36,360 nucleotides of DNA from Bacillota bacterium (GTDB taxonomy: Bacteria; Bacillota; Clostridia; Lachnospirales; Lachnospiraceae): NCBI GenBank assembly GCA_023418475.1, contig JAEZZO010000039.1, positions 1-36,360 of the forward strand, read 5' to 3'. The position numbers and the translations under genes were made by a program. The notes below the pieces were generated by a model that was not told the origin of the DNA, did no database searches, and saw only the letters and a program-made list of their open reading frames with translations. Below are positions 1 through 7,959 of this stretch, piece after piece. The stretch's first letter is position 1. Each line of letters opens with the position of its first letter.

Positions 1-62
1 AAATGAAAAAAATTTTTAAAGATACAAAAAAATAAAAACATTGCGCGATTTTTCTATAAAAT

Positions 63-106
63 AAAAAGTCTGGATTGCCCTGTTTATAAGGCTTACCAGA
101 CTTTTT
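63..106 (+). terminator. Rho-independent terminator, possibly bidirectional
   Basis: An 11-bp perfect stem, 63-73 (AAAAAGTCTGG) with 96-106 (CCAGACTTTTT), encloses a 22-nt loop containing a short inner GCC/GGC pairing. The A-run on the left and T-run on the right allow termination in either direction. It probably ends a plus-strand gene outside the window. Confidence 0.65.
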
Positions 107-441
107 GATTCTTCCAACTGTCAAACGTGAGATAATGTCATTAAAGTCAACTACATACCTGAAACTATGATGCGGTATAATCAATATTAATTGAATTTTT
201 ATCTCTTAACTAAATAAAAGCTATTAGAAATATTAAAGATTACATTTCAAATTTTTTATTTTCGTATGTATCTTGTATAAGTACTTTTCTTTTATATATA
301 TTATATATTAAATGATATCAAGCGTTTTTATATAAATATTCTACCATTCTCAGGAAATTATCATATTTCTATTCGAATCCTGACAGTTTTATTAAATTTT
401 TTATATATAATACCTTAAATACAAATATTAGTGTAAAATAA

Positions 442-470
442 TTGCATTTTATGATAGGTTACGTTATTAT
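442..470 (+). promoter_or_regulatory. Putative sigma-A promoter of manC-gmd-rmd
   Basis: A -35 box TTGCAT (442-447) and a -10 box TATTAT (465-470) are separated by exactly 17 nt. Transcription would start near 477, giving a short leader of about 30 nt that carries the GGAGAG ribosome binding site at 494-499. Predicted by eye only. Confidence 0.5.
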
Positions 471-505
471 TATCTTTAGTAAAAATACACTATGGAGAGA
501 AAACT

Positions 506-1576
506 ATGAAAATGAAAGCACTTATAATGGCCGGCGGTAGAGGTGAACGATTTTGGCCAAAAAGCAGAAGGAATATGCCCAAGCAGTTTTTATCCCTTAC
601 CGATGATGGTAAAACCATGATTCAATTAACTGTAGAGCGAATACTTCCTTTGGTAAAAATGGAAGATATTTATATATCAACCAATAAAGAGTATAAGGAT
701 CTAGTAAGAGAACAGCTCACCGGTATCCCCCTAGAAAATATTATTTGTGAACCAGTAGGTCGAAATACTGCTCCCTGTATAGGCCTTGGTGCAATACATA
801 TGGCGAAAGATCAGGAAGATTCTATAATGCTTGTATTAGCATCGGATCATCTGATTAAATACAATAGCATGTTTCTAAATGCTTTAAAGGATGCCGCTGT
901 CATTGCCGAACAGAACACAAATCTTGTTACCATTGGAATTACACCAGATTACCCGGAAACAGGCTATGGATATATTAAATTTAATCCGGAGCAATGTAAC
1001 GGAAGAGCATTTGGCGTTGACCGATTTGTTGAAAAGCCTAGTCTTGAGGTAGCAAAGGAATATCTTGAGACTGAAGAATACTTATGGAACAGCGGCATGT
1101 TCGTATGGAAGGTATCTTCTATCCTTGAGAGAATGAAGGAACTTATGCCAGAAACTTATACCGGCCTAATGAAGATCCAGTCTGCAATAGGAACAAATAA
1201 CGAAACAGCTGTTCTTGAAAAAGAATTTCATAATTTCACATCTATATCAATAGATTATGGAATTATGGAAAAATCAAAGGATATTTATACTATTCCCGGT
1301 AGCTTTGGATGGGATGATGTAGGTTCCTGGCTAGCTGTCGAAAGAATCAGAAAATCGAATGAATTTGGAAATATTGTAAAAGGTAATGTCATTACGATAT
1401 CTTCAAAAAATTGTGTAATTGAAGCAGGCAAGAAGCTAATTGCTACCGTTGGAATTAGCGATTTAGTCATAGTTGATACCGAAGACGCCACTCTCATCTG
1501 TGATAAACAAAACACAGGAGAAATCAAGAAGGTTTTAGAGAATCTTAAAATATGTAATAGAAATGAATATATATAA
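506..1576 (+). CDS. manC: Mannose-1-phosphate guanylyltransferase (GDP-mannose pyrophosphorylase)
   Basis: The enzyme makes GDP-mannose from GTP and mannose-1-phosphate in the cytoplasm, the first committed step towards GDP-D-rhamnose. The 356-residue protein starts with the nucleotidyltransferase signature GGRGERFWPKSR (about residues 10-21) followed by the conserved K26 of PKQF. Further family motifs are the EPVGRNTAP stretch, VEKP, WNSGMF and GWDDVGSW. Length fits the short monofunctional ManC type without the C-terminal isomerase domain of AlgA/RfbM-type proteins. GGAGAG (494-499) lies 6 nt before the ATG. It is the first gene of an operon with gmd and rmd. No phosphomannomutase or mannose-6-phosphate isomerase gene is in the window, so the substrate must come from elsewhere. 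Confidence 0.95.
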   Translation: MKMKALIMAGGRGERFWPKSRRNMPKQFLSLTDDGKTMIQLTVERILPLVKMEDIYISTNKEYKDLVREQLTGIPLENIICEPVGRNTAPCIGLGAIHMAKDQEDSIMLVLASDHLIKYNSMFLNALKDAAVIAEQNTNLVTIGITPDYPETGYGYIKFNPEQCNGRAFGVDRFVEKPSLEVAKEYLETEEYLWNSGMFVWKVSSILERMKELMPETYTGLMKIQSAIGTNNETAVLEKEFHNFTSISIDYGIMEKSKDIYTIPGSFGWDDVGSWLAVERIRKSNEFGNIVKGNVITISSKNCVIEAGKKLIATVGISDLVIVDTEDATLICDKQNTGEIKKVLENLKICNRNEYI

Positions 1577-1649
1577 AATACAATTATGCCTGCAAAATCA
1601 TGCACAAAGAAAAATAGTGCTATAAATATACGCAGGAATGGAGGATACG

Positions 1650-2681
1650 ATGAAAAAAGCATTAGTTACAGGAATTACAGGACAGGATGGTTCTTACCTT
1701 GCAGAATTATTACTGGAAAAGGGCTATCAAGTGTATGGTATTATGAGAAGAAAAAGCGTTGTAGATTATGGCAATGCGGAGCATATCAAAGAAAAAATCA
1801 ACTTTATATATGCAGATATGACGGATATCGTCTCACTAATTAATGCCATGAAAATATCTCAAGCGGATGAGGTATATAACCTGGCGGCTCAATCCTTTGT
1901 TGCAACAAGCTGGGAACAGCCTATCGCCACAGCTGACATTGATGCAGTCGGTGTAACCAATATGCTTGAGGCTATTCGTACTGTAAAGCCTACAGCTCGC
2001 TTCTACCAGGCCTCTACCAGTGAAATGTTTGGTCTGGTACAGGAAATACCACAGAAAGAAACTACTCCTTTTTATCCAAGAAGTCCATATGGCGTGGCAA
2101 AATTATACGGTCACTGGATTACAAAAAATTACCGTGAAAGCTTTGGATTATATGCTTGCAGTGGTATATTGTTCAATCATGAAAGTGAACGCAGAGGCAA
2201 GGAATTTGTTACAAGAAAAATCACAGATGCTGTAGCCCGAATAAAGTTGGGGGTTCAAGAATATCTTGAGCTGGGAAATATGGATTCCAAAAGAGACTGG
2301 GGGCATTCCAAGGATTATGTAAATGCCATGTGGCTATTACTTCAGCAGGATAAGCCGGATGATTATGTCATTGCAACAAACGAAACCAGAACCGTTCGTG
2401 AATTTGTAGAAATAGCTTTTGGACATGTTGGAATTAATGTTAAATGGCAAGGAGAAGGTGTAGAGGAAACCGGTATTGACAGTGCTACAGGTAAAACAAT
2501 TGTAAAAATAAATCCTCGCTTTTTCCGCCCTGCTGAAGTAGACATCTTACTCGGTGATCCTTCCAAGGCTGAAAATGTACTTGGCTGGAAACGTGAAATC
2601 TCATTTGCTGAGCTGGTTGAGCGAATGGTAAAAAATGATATGGAGTTAGTACAAAAGGAAATCAGGATTAATACATTATAA
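1650..2681 (+). CDS. gmd: GDP-mannose 4,6-dehydratase
   Basis: The enzyme converts GDP-D-mannose to GDP-4-keto-6-deoxy-D-mannose with bound NADP. It is an extended SDR of 343 residues. The Rossmann motif TGITGQDGSYL is at residues 7-17; the catalytic set known for Gmd is visible as T123, E125 (in STSEMFG), Y147 and K151 (YGVAK). The sequence NHESERRG, which helps bind the nucleotide, is present. I chose the ATG at 1650 because GGAGG (1640-1644) lies 5 nt upstream; the in-frame ATG at 1638 overlaps that site and has no ribosome binding site of its own. It lies 73 nt after manC with no terminator between, so the two are probably co-transcribed. Confidence 0.95.
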   Translation: MKKALVTGITGQDGSYLAELLLEKGYQVYGIMRRKSVVDYGNAEHIKEKINFIYADMTDIVSLINAMKISQADEVYNLAAQSFVATSWEQPIATADIDAVGVTNMLEAIRTVKPTARFYQASTSEMFGLVQEIPQKETTPFYPRSPYGVAKLYGHWITKNYRESFGLYACSGILFNHESERRGKEFVTRKITDAVARIKLGVQEYLELGNMDSKRDWGHSKDYVNAMWLLLQQDKPDDYVIATNETRTVREFVEIAFGHVGINVKWQGEGVEETGIDSATGKTIVKINPRFFRPAEVDILLGDPSKAENVLGWKREISFAELVERMVKNDMELVQKEIRINTL

Positions 2682-2737
2682 TTGATTGATCATTTGCATT
2701 ATATTTGCTTTTTACTCTCTTATAGAGGAGGTGACTT

Positions 2738-3682
2738 ATGAACGCGCTTATTATTGGTGGAGCTGGTTTTGTTGGTAATTATCTGATAGAGCATTTAATG
2801 AATGACTGTAAGTGGTCAGTCAATGTAACAAAATTACAAAATGAAATCATCGATAACGCTGATGCAGTGACTTATAATTTAGATATCCTGGATAAGCAGG
2901 CAATTTCTGACGTCCTTCAAACGATAAAACCTGATTATATTTTTCATCTTGCAGCACAATCTTCCGTTGCATTATCCTGGAAGAACCCGTCCCTTACAAT
3001 TGATGTAAATATAAAGGGAAGCGTTAATGTACTTGAAGCAATAAGGGAACTTGATTATAAACCAAGAGTATTATTGATTGGTTCCGGTGAAGAATATGGA
3101 CGTATTCATTCGGATGAGACTCCTATTACAGAAGGCAATTCTACTCGTCCCGGTAATATATATGCTGCTACGAAAGCATGTCAGAATATGCTTGGCAAAA
3201 TATATGCGGACGCTTATCATATGGATATTATTATGGTAAGAGCTTTTAATCACATCGGTCCTAAGCAATCTCCTGCTTTTGTCGTCGCTGACTTTTGCAA
3301 ACAGGTTGCAGAAATTGAAAAAGGTATAAAAGAACCTATCATCAAGGTAGGAAACTTAAGTGCGAAAAGAGATTTTACCGATGTCCGTGATGTTGTAAAA
3401 GCTTATTCTCTACTTATTCAAAAAGGAACAGCTGGAGAAACCTATAATGTAGGAAGCGGTAAAGCGGTTAGCATTGAGGAGCTTTTAGATACCATTTTGA
3501 AATGTTCAGATATGAGTATTAGAATAGAAATAGATGAAAACAAAATCCGACCTATTGATATTCCGATTATAGAAGCAGATATTTATAAATTGCGCGAATG
3601 TACTGGGTGGGAGAAAGGAATCAGTTTAGAAAAAACCATAAAAGATACTTTAGAATATTGGAGAGCCTTCAATTATTACTGA
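2738..3682 (+). CDS. rmd: GDP-4-keto-6-deoxy-D-mannose reductase, making GDP-D-rhamnose
   Basis: Rmd reduces the Gmd product to GDP-D-rhamnose. The 314-residue SDR has GGAGFVG (7-13), the catalytic S116/E118 region GSGEEYG, and Y142/K146 in YAATK. FNHIGPKQ, RDFTDVRDVV and the C-terminal ECTGWEKGISLE are typical of Rmd rather than of GDP-fucose synthase (Fcl), whose product would be GDP-L-fucose. A strong AGAGGAGGTG site (2724-2733) precedes the ATG. It is the last gene of the manC-gmd-rmd operon, with a terminator about 100 nt downstream. The product is inferred from family resemblance; assignment to D-rhamnose over 6-deoxy-D-talose rests on overall similarity only. Confidence 0.88.
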   Translation: MNALIIGGAGFVGNYLIEHLMNDCKWSVNVTKLQNEIIDNADAVTYNLDILDKQAISDVLQTIKPDYIFHLAAQSSVALSWKNPSLTIDVNIKGSVNVLEAIRELDYKPRVLLIGSGEEYGRIHSDETPITEGNSTRPGNIYAATKACQNMLGKIYADAYHMDIIMVRAFNHIGPKQSPAFVVADFCKQVAEIEKGIKEPIIKVGNLSAKRDFTDVRDVVKAYSLLIQKGTAGETYNVGSGKAVSIEELLDTILKCSDMSIRIEIDENKIRPIDIPIIEADIYKLRECTGWEKGISLEKTIKDTLEYWRAFNYY

Positions 3683-3778
3683 TGTAATTTTTTCTGTATC
3701 AAACTAACGAAAATTACTACTGCTTTTGCCAGGAACGAAAGATTGAATAATCAGCAAAAATGATTTTACAACATATAC

Positions 3779-3816
3779 GCAATCGGCAAAATTTAAATTG
3801 CCGATTGCATTTTTTT
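3779..3816 (+). terminator. Rho-independent terminator of manC-gmd-rmd
   Basis: A perfect 11-bp stem, GCAATCGGCAA (3779-3789) with TTGCCGATTGC (3798-3808), has an 8-nt loop and is followed by a run of seven T (3810-3816). It faces the converging minus-strand glycan cluster. Confidence 0.9.
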
Positions 3817-3943
3817 GTTTACCTTATGGTAGAGCTTTTTCTTCATCTGATTAATCGTAAGCATGTAATAAGATTAATCAGAGAAATGCATAATCATTAT
3901 AATTACTCATTATTTGAAACATGTCTGCTGTTTTGGTGGATAT

Positions 3944-4978
3944 CTATGTCAAAAGTCTTCTAATATTCTTTATTAATTCATTATAATGTAAAGCACCTTT
4001 TATTTCTTCAATTAGTATAGATATGCCCATACATAAGAACACCAAGAAAATATATCGCATAGGATAAGTTATAAAACTTAGTCCGCTGATAAGACCAATC
4101 ACAACAACTTGTAATAACCATATATTAGCTGATTGCATCCCACATCGATAAAGAAATGAAGCAAACACATTCATTCGTGAAAAAATATATATTTCCAGTT
4201 CAATCATTGCAAATGAAAGAAGCGGATCTATGGGTAATGTAATAAATGCTCTCAAAAATAGAGAAATCACAAATAACAAAACAGATATCACAATTCCTTT
4301 TTTTGAATTCCATTCTTTTTGTTTACACAAAAATCCTGTTTGGGATAAGTAAATACCCAATGTAAACGAGAATACATAAAATAGCCACCAATCTGTATGC
4401 ATATTAACATCATTGATGATCAAATAATATATCCATGGAATATATGAAATGACAAGCATACCCCATTTAAGTTTTTGTACCAGAAAGAATAAAATTGGAA
4501 ATAGAGCATAAAATGTTATAACAGCCGTTAAATACCAGCCTCCAATAAGTATCGTAGAATGAAATATCATCCCCAAACCAAGAATATCAATTATGATATT
4601 AATTATGCCATGAATACCAGTTCCATAAGTATTCACAATGGAACCGCCTTGCATCAATTTTACAATATATGCCCATAATAAGATACACCAGTACATGGAC
4701 AATAATTGTATATAATGAGATAAACAAAATTTAATTTTAGTAAAAAATGTTAAATCATTTAGTTTTTTATAACTCTCCGCCAATCCATATCCGCTTAATA
4801 TCGTAAGCAACGAAACGCATATTTTTCCTGACTCGGCTATTAAAGTAAGATAATTAGCTCCCTCTACCAAATGAATAGGCATTCCTGGATTATTCGGATA
4901 AGTATGATGGAACAACATTGCTAAAATAGCAATACCTTTTACAATGGTAGTATCTCTTTTTGAAAAAGCATAATTCAT
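3944..4978 (-). CDS. Acyltransferase-3 family membrane protein
   Basis: This 344-residue protein has about ten predicted membrane segments. Its N-terminus (residues 13-27, KGIAILAMLFHHTYP) resembles the first helix and histidine of acyltransferase-3 (OafA/WecH-like) enzymes, which O-acetylate or otherwise acylate sugars at the membrane. Here it probably modifies a sugar of the glycan or its lipid-linked precursor. It is the last gene of the minus-strand cluster, 128 nt after the GT2 gene. The ATG at 4978 is the only usable start because an in-frame TAA lies at 4997-4999, yet there is no good ribosome binding site next to it; instead an 11-codon leader frame with its own AGGAG ends in an ATGA overlap with this start. 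The acyl group is unknown. Confidence 0.8.
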   Translation of the reverse strand: MNYAFSKRDTTIVKGIAILAMLFHHTYPNNPGMPIHLVEGANYLTLIAESGKICVSLLTILSGYGLAESYKKLNDLTFFTKIKFCLSHYIQLLSMYWCILLWAYIVKLMQGGSIVNTYGTGIHGIINIIIDILGLGMIFHSTILIGGWYLTAVITFYALFPILFFLVQKLKWGMLVISYIPWIYYLIINDVNMHTDWWLFYVFSFTLGIYLSQTGFLCKQKEWNSKKGIVISVLLFVISLFLRAFITLPIDPLLSFAMIELEIYIFSRMNVFASFLYRCGMQSANIWLLQVVVIGLISGLSFITYPMRYIFLVFLCMGISILIEEIKGALHYNELIKNIRRLLT

Positions 4979-5010
4979 ATTTCTACATACTGTTTGTTAA
5001 TTATCAACAA
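4975..5010 (-). CDS. Possible 11-codon leader ORF coupled to the acyltransferase
   Basis: A TTG codon at 5010-5008 lies 7 nt after a clear AGGAG (5018-5022). It opens an 11-codon frame reading (M/L)LIINKQYVEI and stops at TGA 4977-4975, so its stop overlaps the acyltransferase ATG as ATGA. The acyltransferase has no good site of its own, so translational coupling through this leader is plausible. The frame is very short and could be chance. Confidence 0.3.
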   Translation of the reverse strand: MLIINKQYVEI

Positions 5011-5034
5011 ATAGCTTCTCCTAATCGCAATATT

Positions 5035-5048
5035 TTGATATATATCAA
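5035..5048. repeat. 14-bp perfect palindrome
   Basis: TTGATATATATCAA is a perfect palindrome in the 128-nt gap upstream of the acyltransferase. A second, imperfect one (TTTGTT 4993-4998 with AACAAA 5006-5011) lies nearby. Either could be an operator or a chance product of AT-rich sequence. Confidence 0.35.
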
Positions 5049-5106
5049 CAATACTATTACTCAATATCATTAATAGCTATTAACAGTAATTTTTTTACTA
5101 TGTCTT

Positions 5107-6030
5107 CTAATTCTTATCATTCAATAAATCTCTTATTACATATAATGGTCTCTCTTTTACTTGAATAAAGATATTCCCCACATATAAGCCAACGATACCA
5201 ATACTACTCATAATTGCTCCGCCCATAAAAAAGATAGCTATAATCGTACTTGTCCAACCCTGCAAAGACTTACCAATAAAATACTGAATTATCAGGAAAA
5301 TCACCGCTATAGCTGCTAGAAGTGTAATGCTTACTCCCATTAAAACCGTATATTTTAAGATTTTATCAGATTGTGATATTAATATTTCGCCTGCTAACTT
5401 AAGTCTTTTCTTCATATTATACGAAGATTTACCTTCTTTACGCGGATCACAATCCACCTCAATATTTTTTTGACGAAAACCTAGCCATTTAATATATATA
5501 ACATATGCCCTATGTACTTCTCTCATTTTACAATAGCTATCAATTACTTTTCTACTGCAAATGCTAAAATTACAAACCTCTGGATCATAATAACCATCTG
5601 AAGCAAATGAATAAATTTTATAAAATACTTTAGATATAAATTTTTTTAGAAAAGTATCTTTTCGTTTCTTCCTTTTTGCAAAAACCGCATCATATCCTTC
5701 TAATGCGGTATGATATAAATTGGCTATTTCTTCAGGCTTATCCTGAAGATCACAATCCATTACAGCAACCCATTCACCCGTGCTATAATCCAACCCTGCT
5801 GTTATCGCTTGTATCTGTCCAAAATTTCTTGACAAATTAATTCCTACAATATGCTTATCCTTATTACATATCTGTTCAATAATTTCCCATGAATTTTGGG
5901 GGCAATTATCATTCACAAGGATTATTTCATAATCCTTCACCAATCTGCTAATCGTCATCGTCAATCTATCACACAATTCTACTAATGCCGCACGACAACC
6001 ATACACAGGTATCACAATAGACATATCCAT
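5107..6030 (-). CDS. GtrB/ArnC/CsbB-like polyprenyl-phosphate glycosyltransferase (GT2)
   Basis: GT2 enzymes of this type move a sugar from a nucleotide donor to undecaprenyl phosphate on the inner membrane face. The GT-A domain begins SIVIPVYGC, carries ND at 40-41 and the metal-binding DCD at 92-94 (MDCDLQDKPEE), and has the family's GKSSYNMKKRLKLA region before two C-terminal membrane helices (about 228-255 and 262-290). A total of 307 residues is normal for the family. The ATG at 6030 is chosen because GGGGTGG (6036-6042) lies 5 nt upstream; the GTG at 6039 lies inside that site. The gene follows two EamA half-transporters, as ArnC-, ArnE- and ArnF-type genes cluster elsewhere. The sugar carried is not evident from sequence. 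Confidence 0.85.
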   Translation of the reverse strand: MDMSIVIPVYGCRAALVELCDRLTMTISRLVKDYEIILVNDNCPQNSWEIIEQICNKDKHIVGINLSRNFGQIQAITAGLDYSTGEWVAVMDCDLQDKPEEIANLYHTALEGYDAVFAKRKKRKDTFLKKFISKVFYKIYSFASDGYYDPEVCNFSICSRKVIDSYCKMREVHRAYVIYIKWLGFRQKNIEVDCDPRKEGKSSYNMKKRLKLAGEILISQSDKILKYTVLMGVSITLLAAIAVIFLIIQYFIGKSLQGWTSTIIAIFFMGGAIMSSIGIVGLYVGNIFIQVKERPLYVIRDLLNDKN

Positions 6031-6047
6031 AATTACCACCCCTTTTA

Positions 6048-6386
6048 TTATAAATAGAATACCAAAATTCCAATAAGCACCAATATATTGCCAAATATTT
6101 TCTTTTTAGTTATTTTTTCTTTCAAAAAGAAATAACTAAGTATCATTACCTGCATATATCCCAAAGACTCTATAATAGGCCCATTCTTATATTCAACGCC
6201 AAAGTGATAAGCGATAATATTAAGAAGCGTAGCTGCAAACATCATAACGTAACCAATCATTACATACAAATTTAGGTATTCACGAATAAAATTAGTATAC
6301 TGTTTTTGTGTGCTCTTTTTTAATAATATCTGTGAAAAAGAGGATACGATTACAGCCAGTACCATAATTAGTAAAAATTTATTCAT
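6048..6386 (-). CDS. Small EamA/SMR-type membrane protein, candidate lipid-sugar flippase half (ArnF/ArnE-like)
   Basis: This 112-residue protein has four hydrophobic helices and ends ILVLIGILVFYL. The third-helix region with a GPIIESLGYMQ motif followed by FFLKEKIT resembles the EamA/SMR half-size proteins, among them ArnE and ArnF, which together flip undecaprenyl-phosphate-aminoarabinose. The ATG at 6386 is preferred over the GTG at 6392; it overlaps the end of the preceding EamA gene by 8 nt, so translation is probably coupled, and no strong ribosome binding site is visible. It lies between another EamA half and a GT2 enzyme, which supports a role in flipping the GT2 product. A cation-drug antiporter role cannot be excluded by sequence alone. 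Confidence 0.72.
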   Translation of the reverse strand: MNKFLLIMVLAVIVSSFSQILLKKSTQKQYTNFIREYLNLYVMIGYVMMFAATLLNIIAYHFGVEYKNGPIIESLGYMQVMILSYFFLKEKITKKKIFGNILVLIGILVFYL

Positions 6387-6807
6387 TATCACTATTCACT
6401 ATGATTGTGCCAATTATAACAATCAATACTCCTATGATATTTTTCACTGTTATTTTCTCATGAAATAAGACAGCCGCCCAGATCATTGACCATAATAAGG
6501 CTATTGATCGATTTGCATAAGCAATTGATAATTCAACTTCTTTAAGAATTTGCTGCCATAACAGTGCATAAACTCCTAATATAACTACTTCGATTCCATA
6601 GAAAAAAACAAATTGCTTAACATCTCCTCCAGATGCATACTTGCCTGCCACACCCGATAGAGTATAAACAATAACAATAATTTGCAAAAATATAATATTA
6701 ATTAATGTAATTTTCTTTTTCTTCTTAACGATGTATTTACCATCTTCATTTTCAACCACTTCATCATCAGTTTGGTTGTTTCTATTCACACCTTGCATAT
6801 TTATCAT
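6379..6807 (-). CDS. Small EamA/SMR-type membrane protein with charged N-terminal extension, partner of the adjacent half
   Basis: This protein has 142 residues with four hydrophobic helices from about residue 35. The last two helices contain YANRSIALLWSMIWAAVLFHEKIT, typical of EamA proteins (quoted in part: SIALLWSMIWAAVLF then HEKIT). Unlike usual half-size members it carries a hydrophilic N-terminal tail of about 33 residues, first acidic and then KKKKK, likely cytoplasmic. Its ATG overlaps the stop of the ATP-grasp gene in an ATGA, and its own end overlaps the next EamA gene, so three genes appear translationally linked. Two different halves side by side suggest a heterodimer, as for ArnE/ArnF. 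The substrate is inferred from the neighbouring GT2 gene. Confidence 0.72.
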   Translation of the reverse strand: MINMQGVNRNNQTDDEVVENEDGKYIVKKKKKITLINIIFLQIIVIVYTLSGVAGKYASGGDVKQFVFFYGIEVVILGVYALLWQQILKEVELSIAYANRSIALLWSMIWAAVLFHEKITVKNIIGVLIVIIGTIIVNSDNE

Positions 6808-7949
6808 AACTTAGCCATCTCCATTGCTTCTTCCTTTGTATCACATGCCAGAATATAAAATCCAAATCGAGAAGAACTATCGACTATATGGTCTGTATCT
6901 GCAATATGAATATCACTAATTCGATAAATTTTATCCGGATACTCTTTCTGAAGCCATGCTAAATTGTTATAATCTTCCTTTGTAAAAATGAATTTGATTG
7001 CTGCAACCTTTGGCCTTGTTACTTGTAGCATATTAGGCTCTTTCCCTAACGCAACTTCAATTGTCATTTTAACGAAGTCATATCCTGTAGAGATTTGAAC
7101 TAAATCAGATCCAATACAATCTCCACCCATACGTGCACCAATTTCAATAATTCTGATATTTCCCTCACGATCTATTTTAAATTCAGCATGAGAAGCCCCA
7201 TAACGTATTTCTAATGCATCTAAAGCCGGAAAGATATGTGCTTTTACCTTTTCAATTATTTTATTATCTAAATCAGAAGGTTCCAGATGTCCTGTTTCAA
7301 TAAAATGTGGATGTCCTGTTGTGAACTTTTTAGTTACCGTCAAAAAATGATGTACTCCATTAAAGGAAATACTTTCAAAGCTATATTCATTTCCTTCAAT
7401 ATATTCCTCTATAATAGCCTTTTTTTCAAAAGAATTATTAATCGATTCAGTAACTGCTGTTTCCAAGCCTTCAAAACTTACTAGCCTGGTAATACCTCTG
7501 CTGCCTGAACGATCAGTCGGTTTTACAATAACAGGAAGCTTCAGTGACTTTCTAACTATCTCCAAATCACTATCCGCACACACCTCTACAAATCCTGGTG
7601 TAGGCACACCCGCCGCTCTAAAAGCTTTACGCATTTCATATTTATTCGTAGCTACCAATATATTACGACTACTATTTCCTACTAACCCCATTTCTCTTGC
7701 TAAAAAATTAACTGTAATACCTGCCAGATCCGAACCAATACTCACAACTGCAGCCGGTTTAATTTTCCTACATTCCTCTAAAATTTTTTCTTTCTCTATG
7801 ATGCTTATTGGATAAAAAAAATCTGCTGTATGTTCACCAATGGAACCATCCTCCCATGCAAAAACATGAGTCTCATATCCCATTTCCTTTGCCTTTAATA
7901 TTAGTGGATTTTGATAATTGTTTGCTCCAATAATAACAACCTTCTCCAT
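6804..7949 (-). CDS. ATP-grasp ligase, probable carboxylate-amine ligase
   Basis: ATP-grasp enzymes activate a carboxylate as acyl phosphate and join it to an amine or thiol. The 381-residue protein shows an N-terminal PurK-like domain (VVIIGANNYQNP), the ATP lysine K143 in VKP, the flexible loop DRSGSRG (146-152), EEYIEGNEYSFE (181 on), and metal-binding E256 and E269 in HAEF and EIGARMGGD. The ATG at 7949 has CGGAGG 4 nt upstream; the upstream TTG does not. It follows the SDR gene by 10 nt and overlaps the EamA gene. Given the WecE-type aminotransferase in the same cluster, I infer it may attach an amino acid or similar acid to an amino sugar. Substrates cannot be read from the sequence. 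Confidence 0.8.
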   Translation of the reverse strand: MEKVVIIGANNYQNPLILKAKEMGYETHVFAWEDGSIGEHTADFFYPISIIEKEKILEECRKIKPAAVVSIGSDLAGITVNFLAREMGLVGNSSRNILVATNKYEMRKAFRAAGVPTPGFVEVCADSDLEIVRKSLKLPVIVKPTDRSGSRGITRLVSFEGLETAVTESINNSFEKKAIIEEYIEGNEYSFESISFNGVHHFLTVTKKFTTGHPHFIETGHLEPSDLDNKIIEKVKAHIFPALDALEIRYGASHAEFKIDREGNIRIIEIGARMGGDCIGSDLVQISTGYDFVKMTIEVALGKEPNMLQVTRPKVAAIKFIFTKEDYNNLAWLQKEYPDKIYRISDIHIADTDHIVDSSSRFGFYILACDTKEEAMEMAKL

Positions 7950-7959
7950 ATTGCCTCCG

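Larger units (their letters stand above)
1..505. other. AT-rich intergenic region upstream of manC
   Basis: No credible coding region is seen on either strand. The stretch holds a hairpin terminator at 63-106 that probably closes a gene left of the window, a long very AT-rich part (about 180-440) with near-palindromic TA runs around 290-310, and a sigma-A-like promoter at 442-470 in front of manC. Nothing else could be assigned. Confidence 0.6.

Noticed and set aside
290..310. Near-palindromic TA-rich run upstream of manC as an operator
   Set aside because: The sequence is only A and T in a very AT-rich gap and is not distinguishable from chance.
1577..1649. Longer gmd start at 1638 and a small frame from 1586
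   Set aside because: The ATG at 1638 overlaps the GGAGG that serves 1650; the 1586 frame lies mostly inside gmd in another frame and has no family resemblance.
3760..3963. Plus-strand frame of 67 codons after rmd
   Set aside because: It contains the terminator hairpin and lacks a ribosome binding site.
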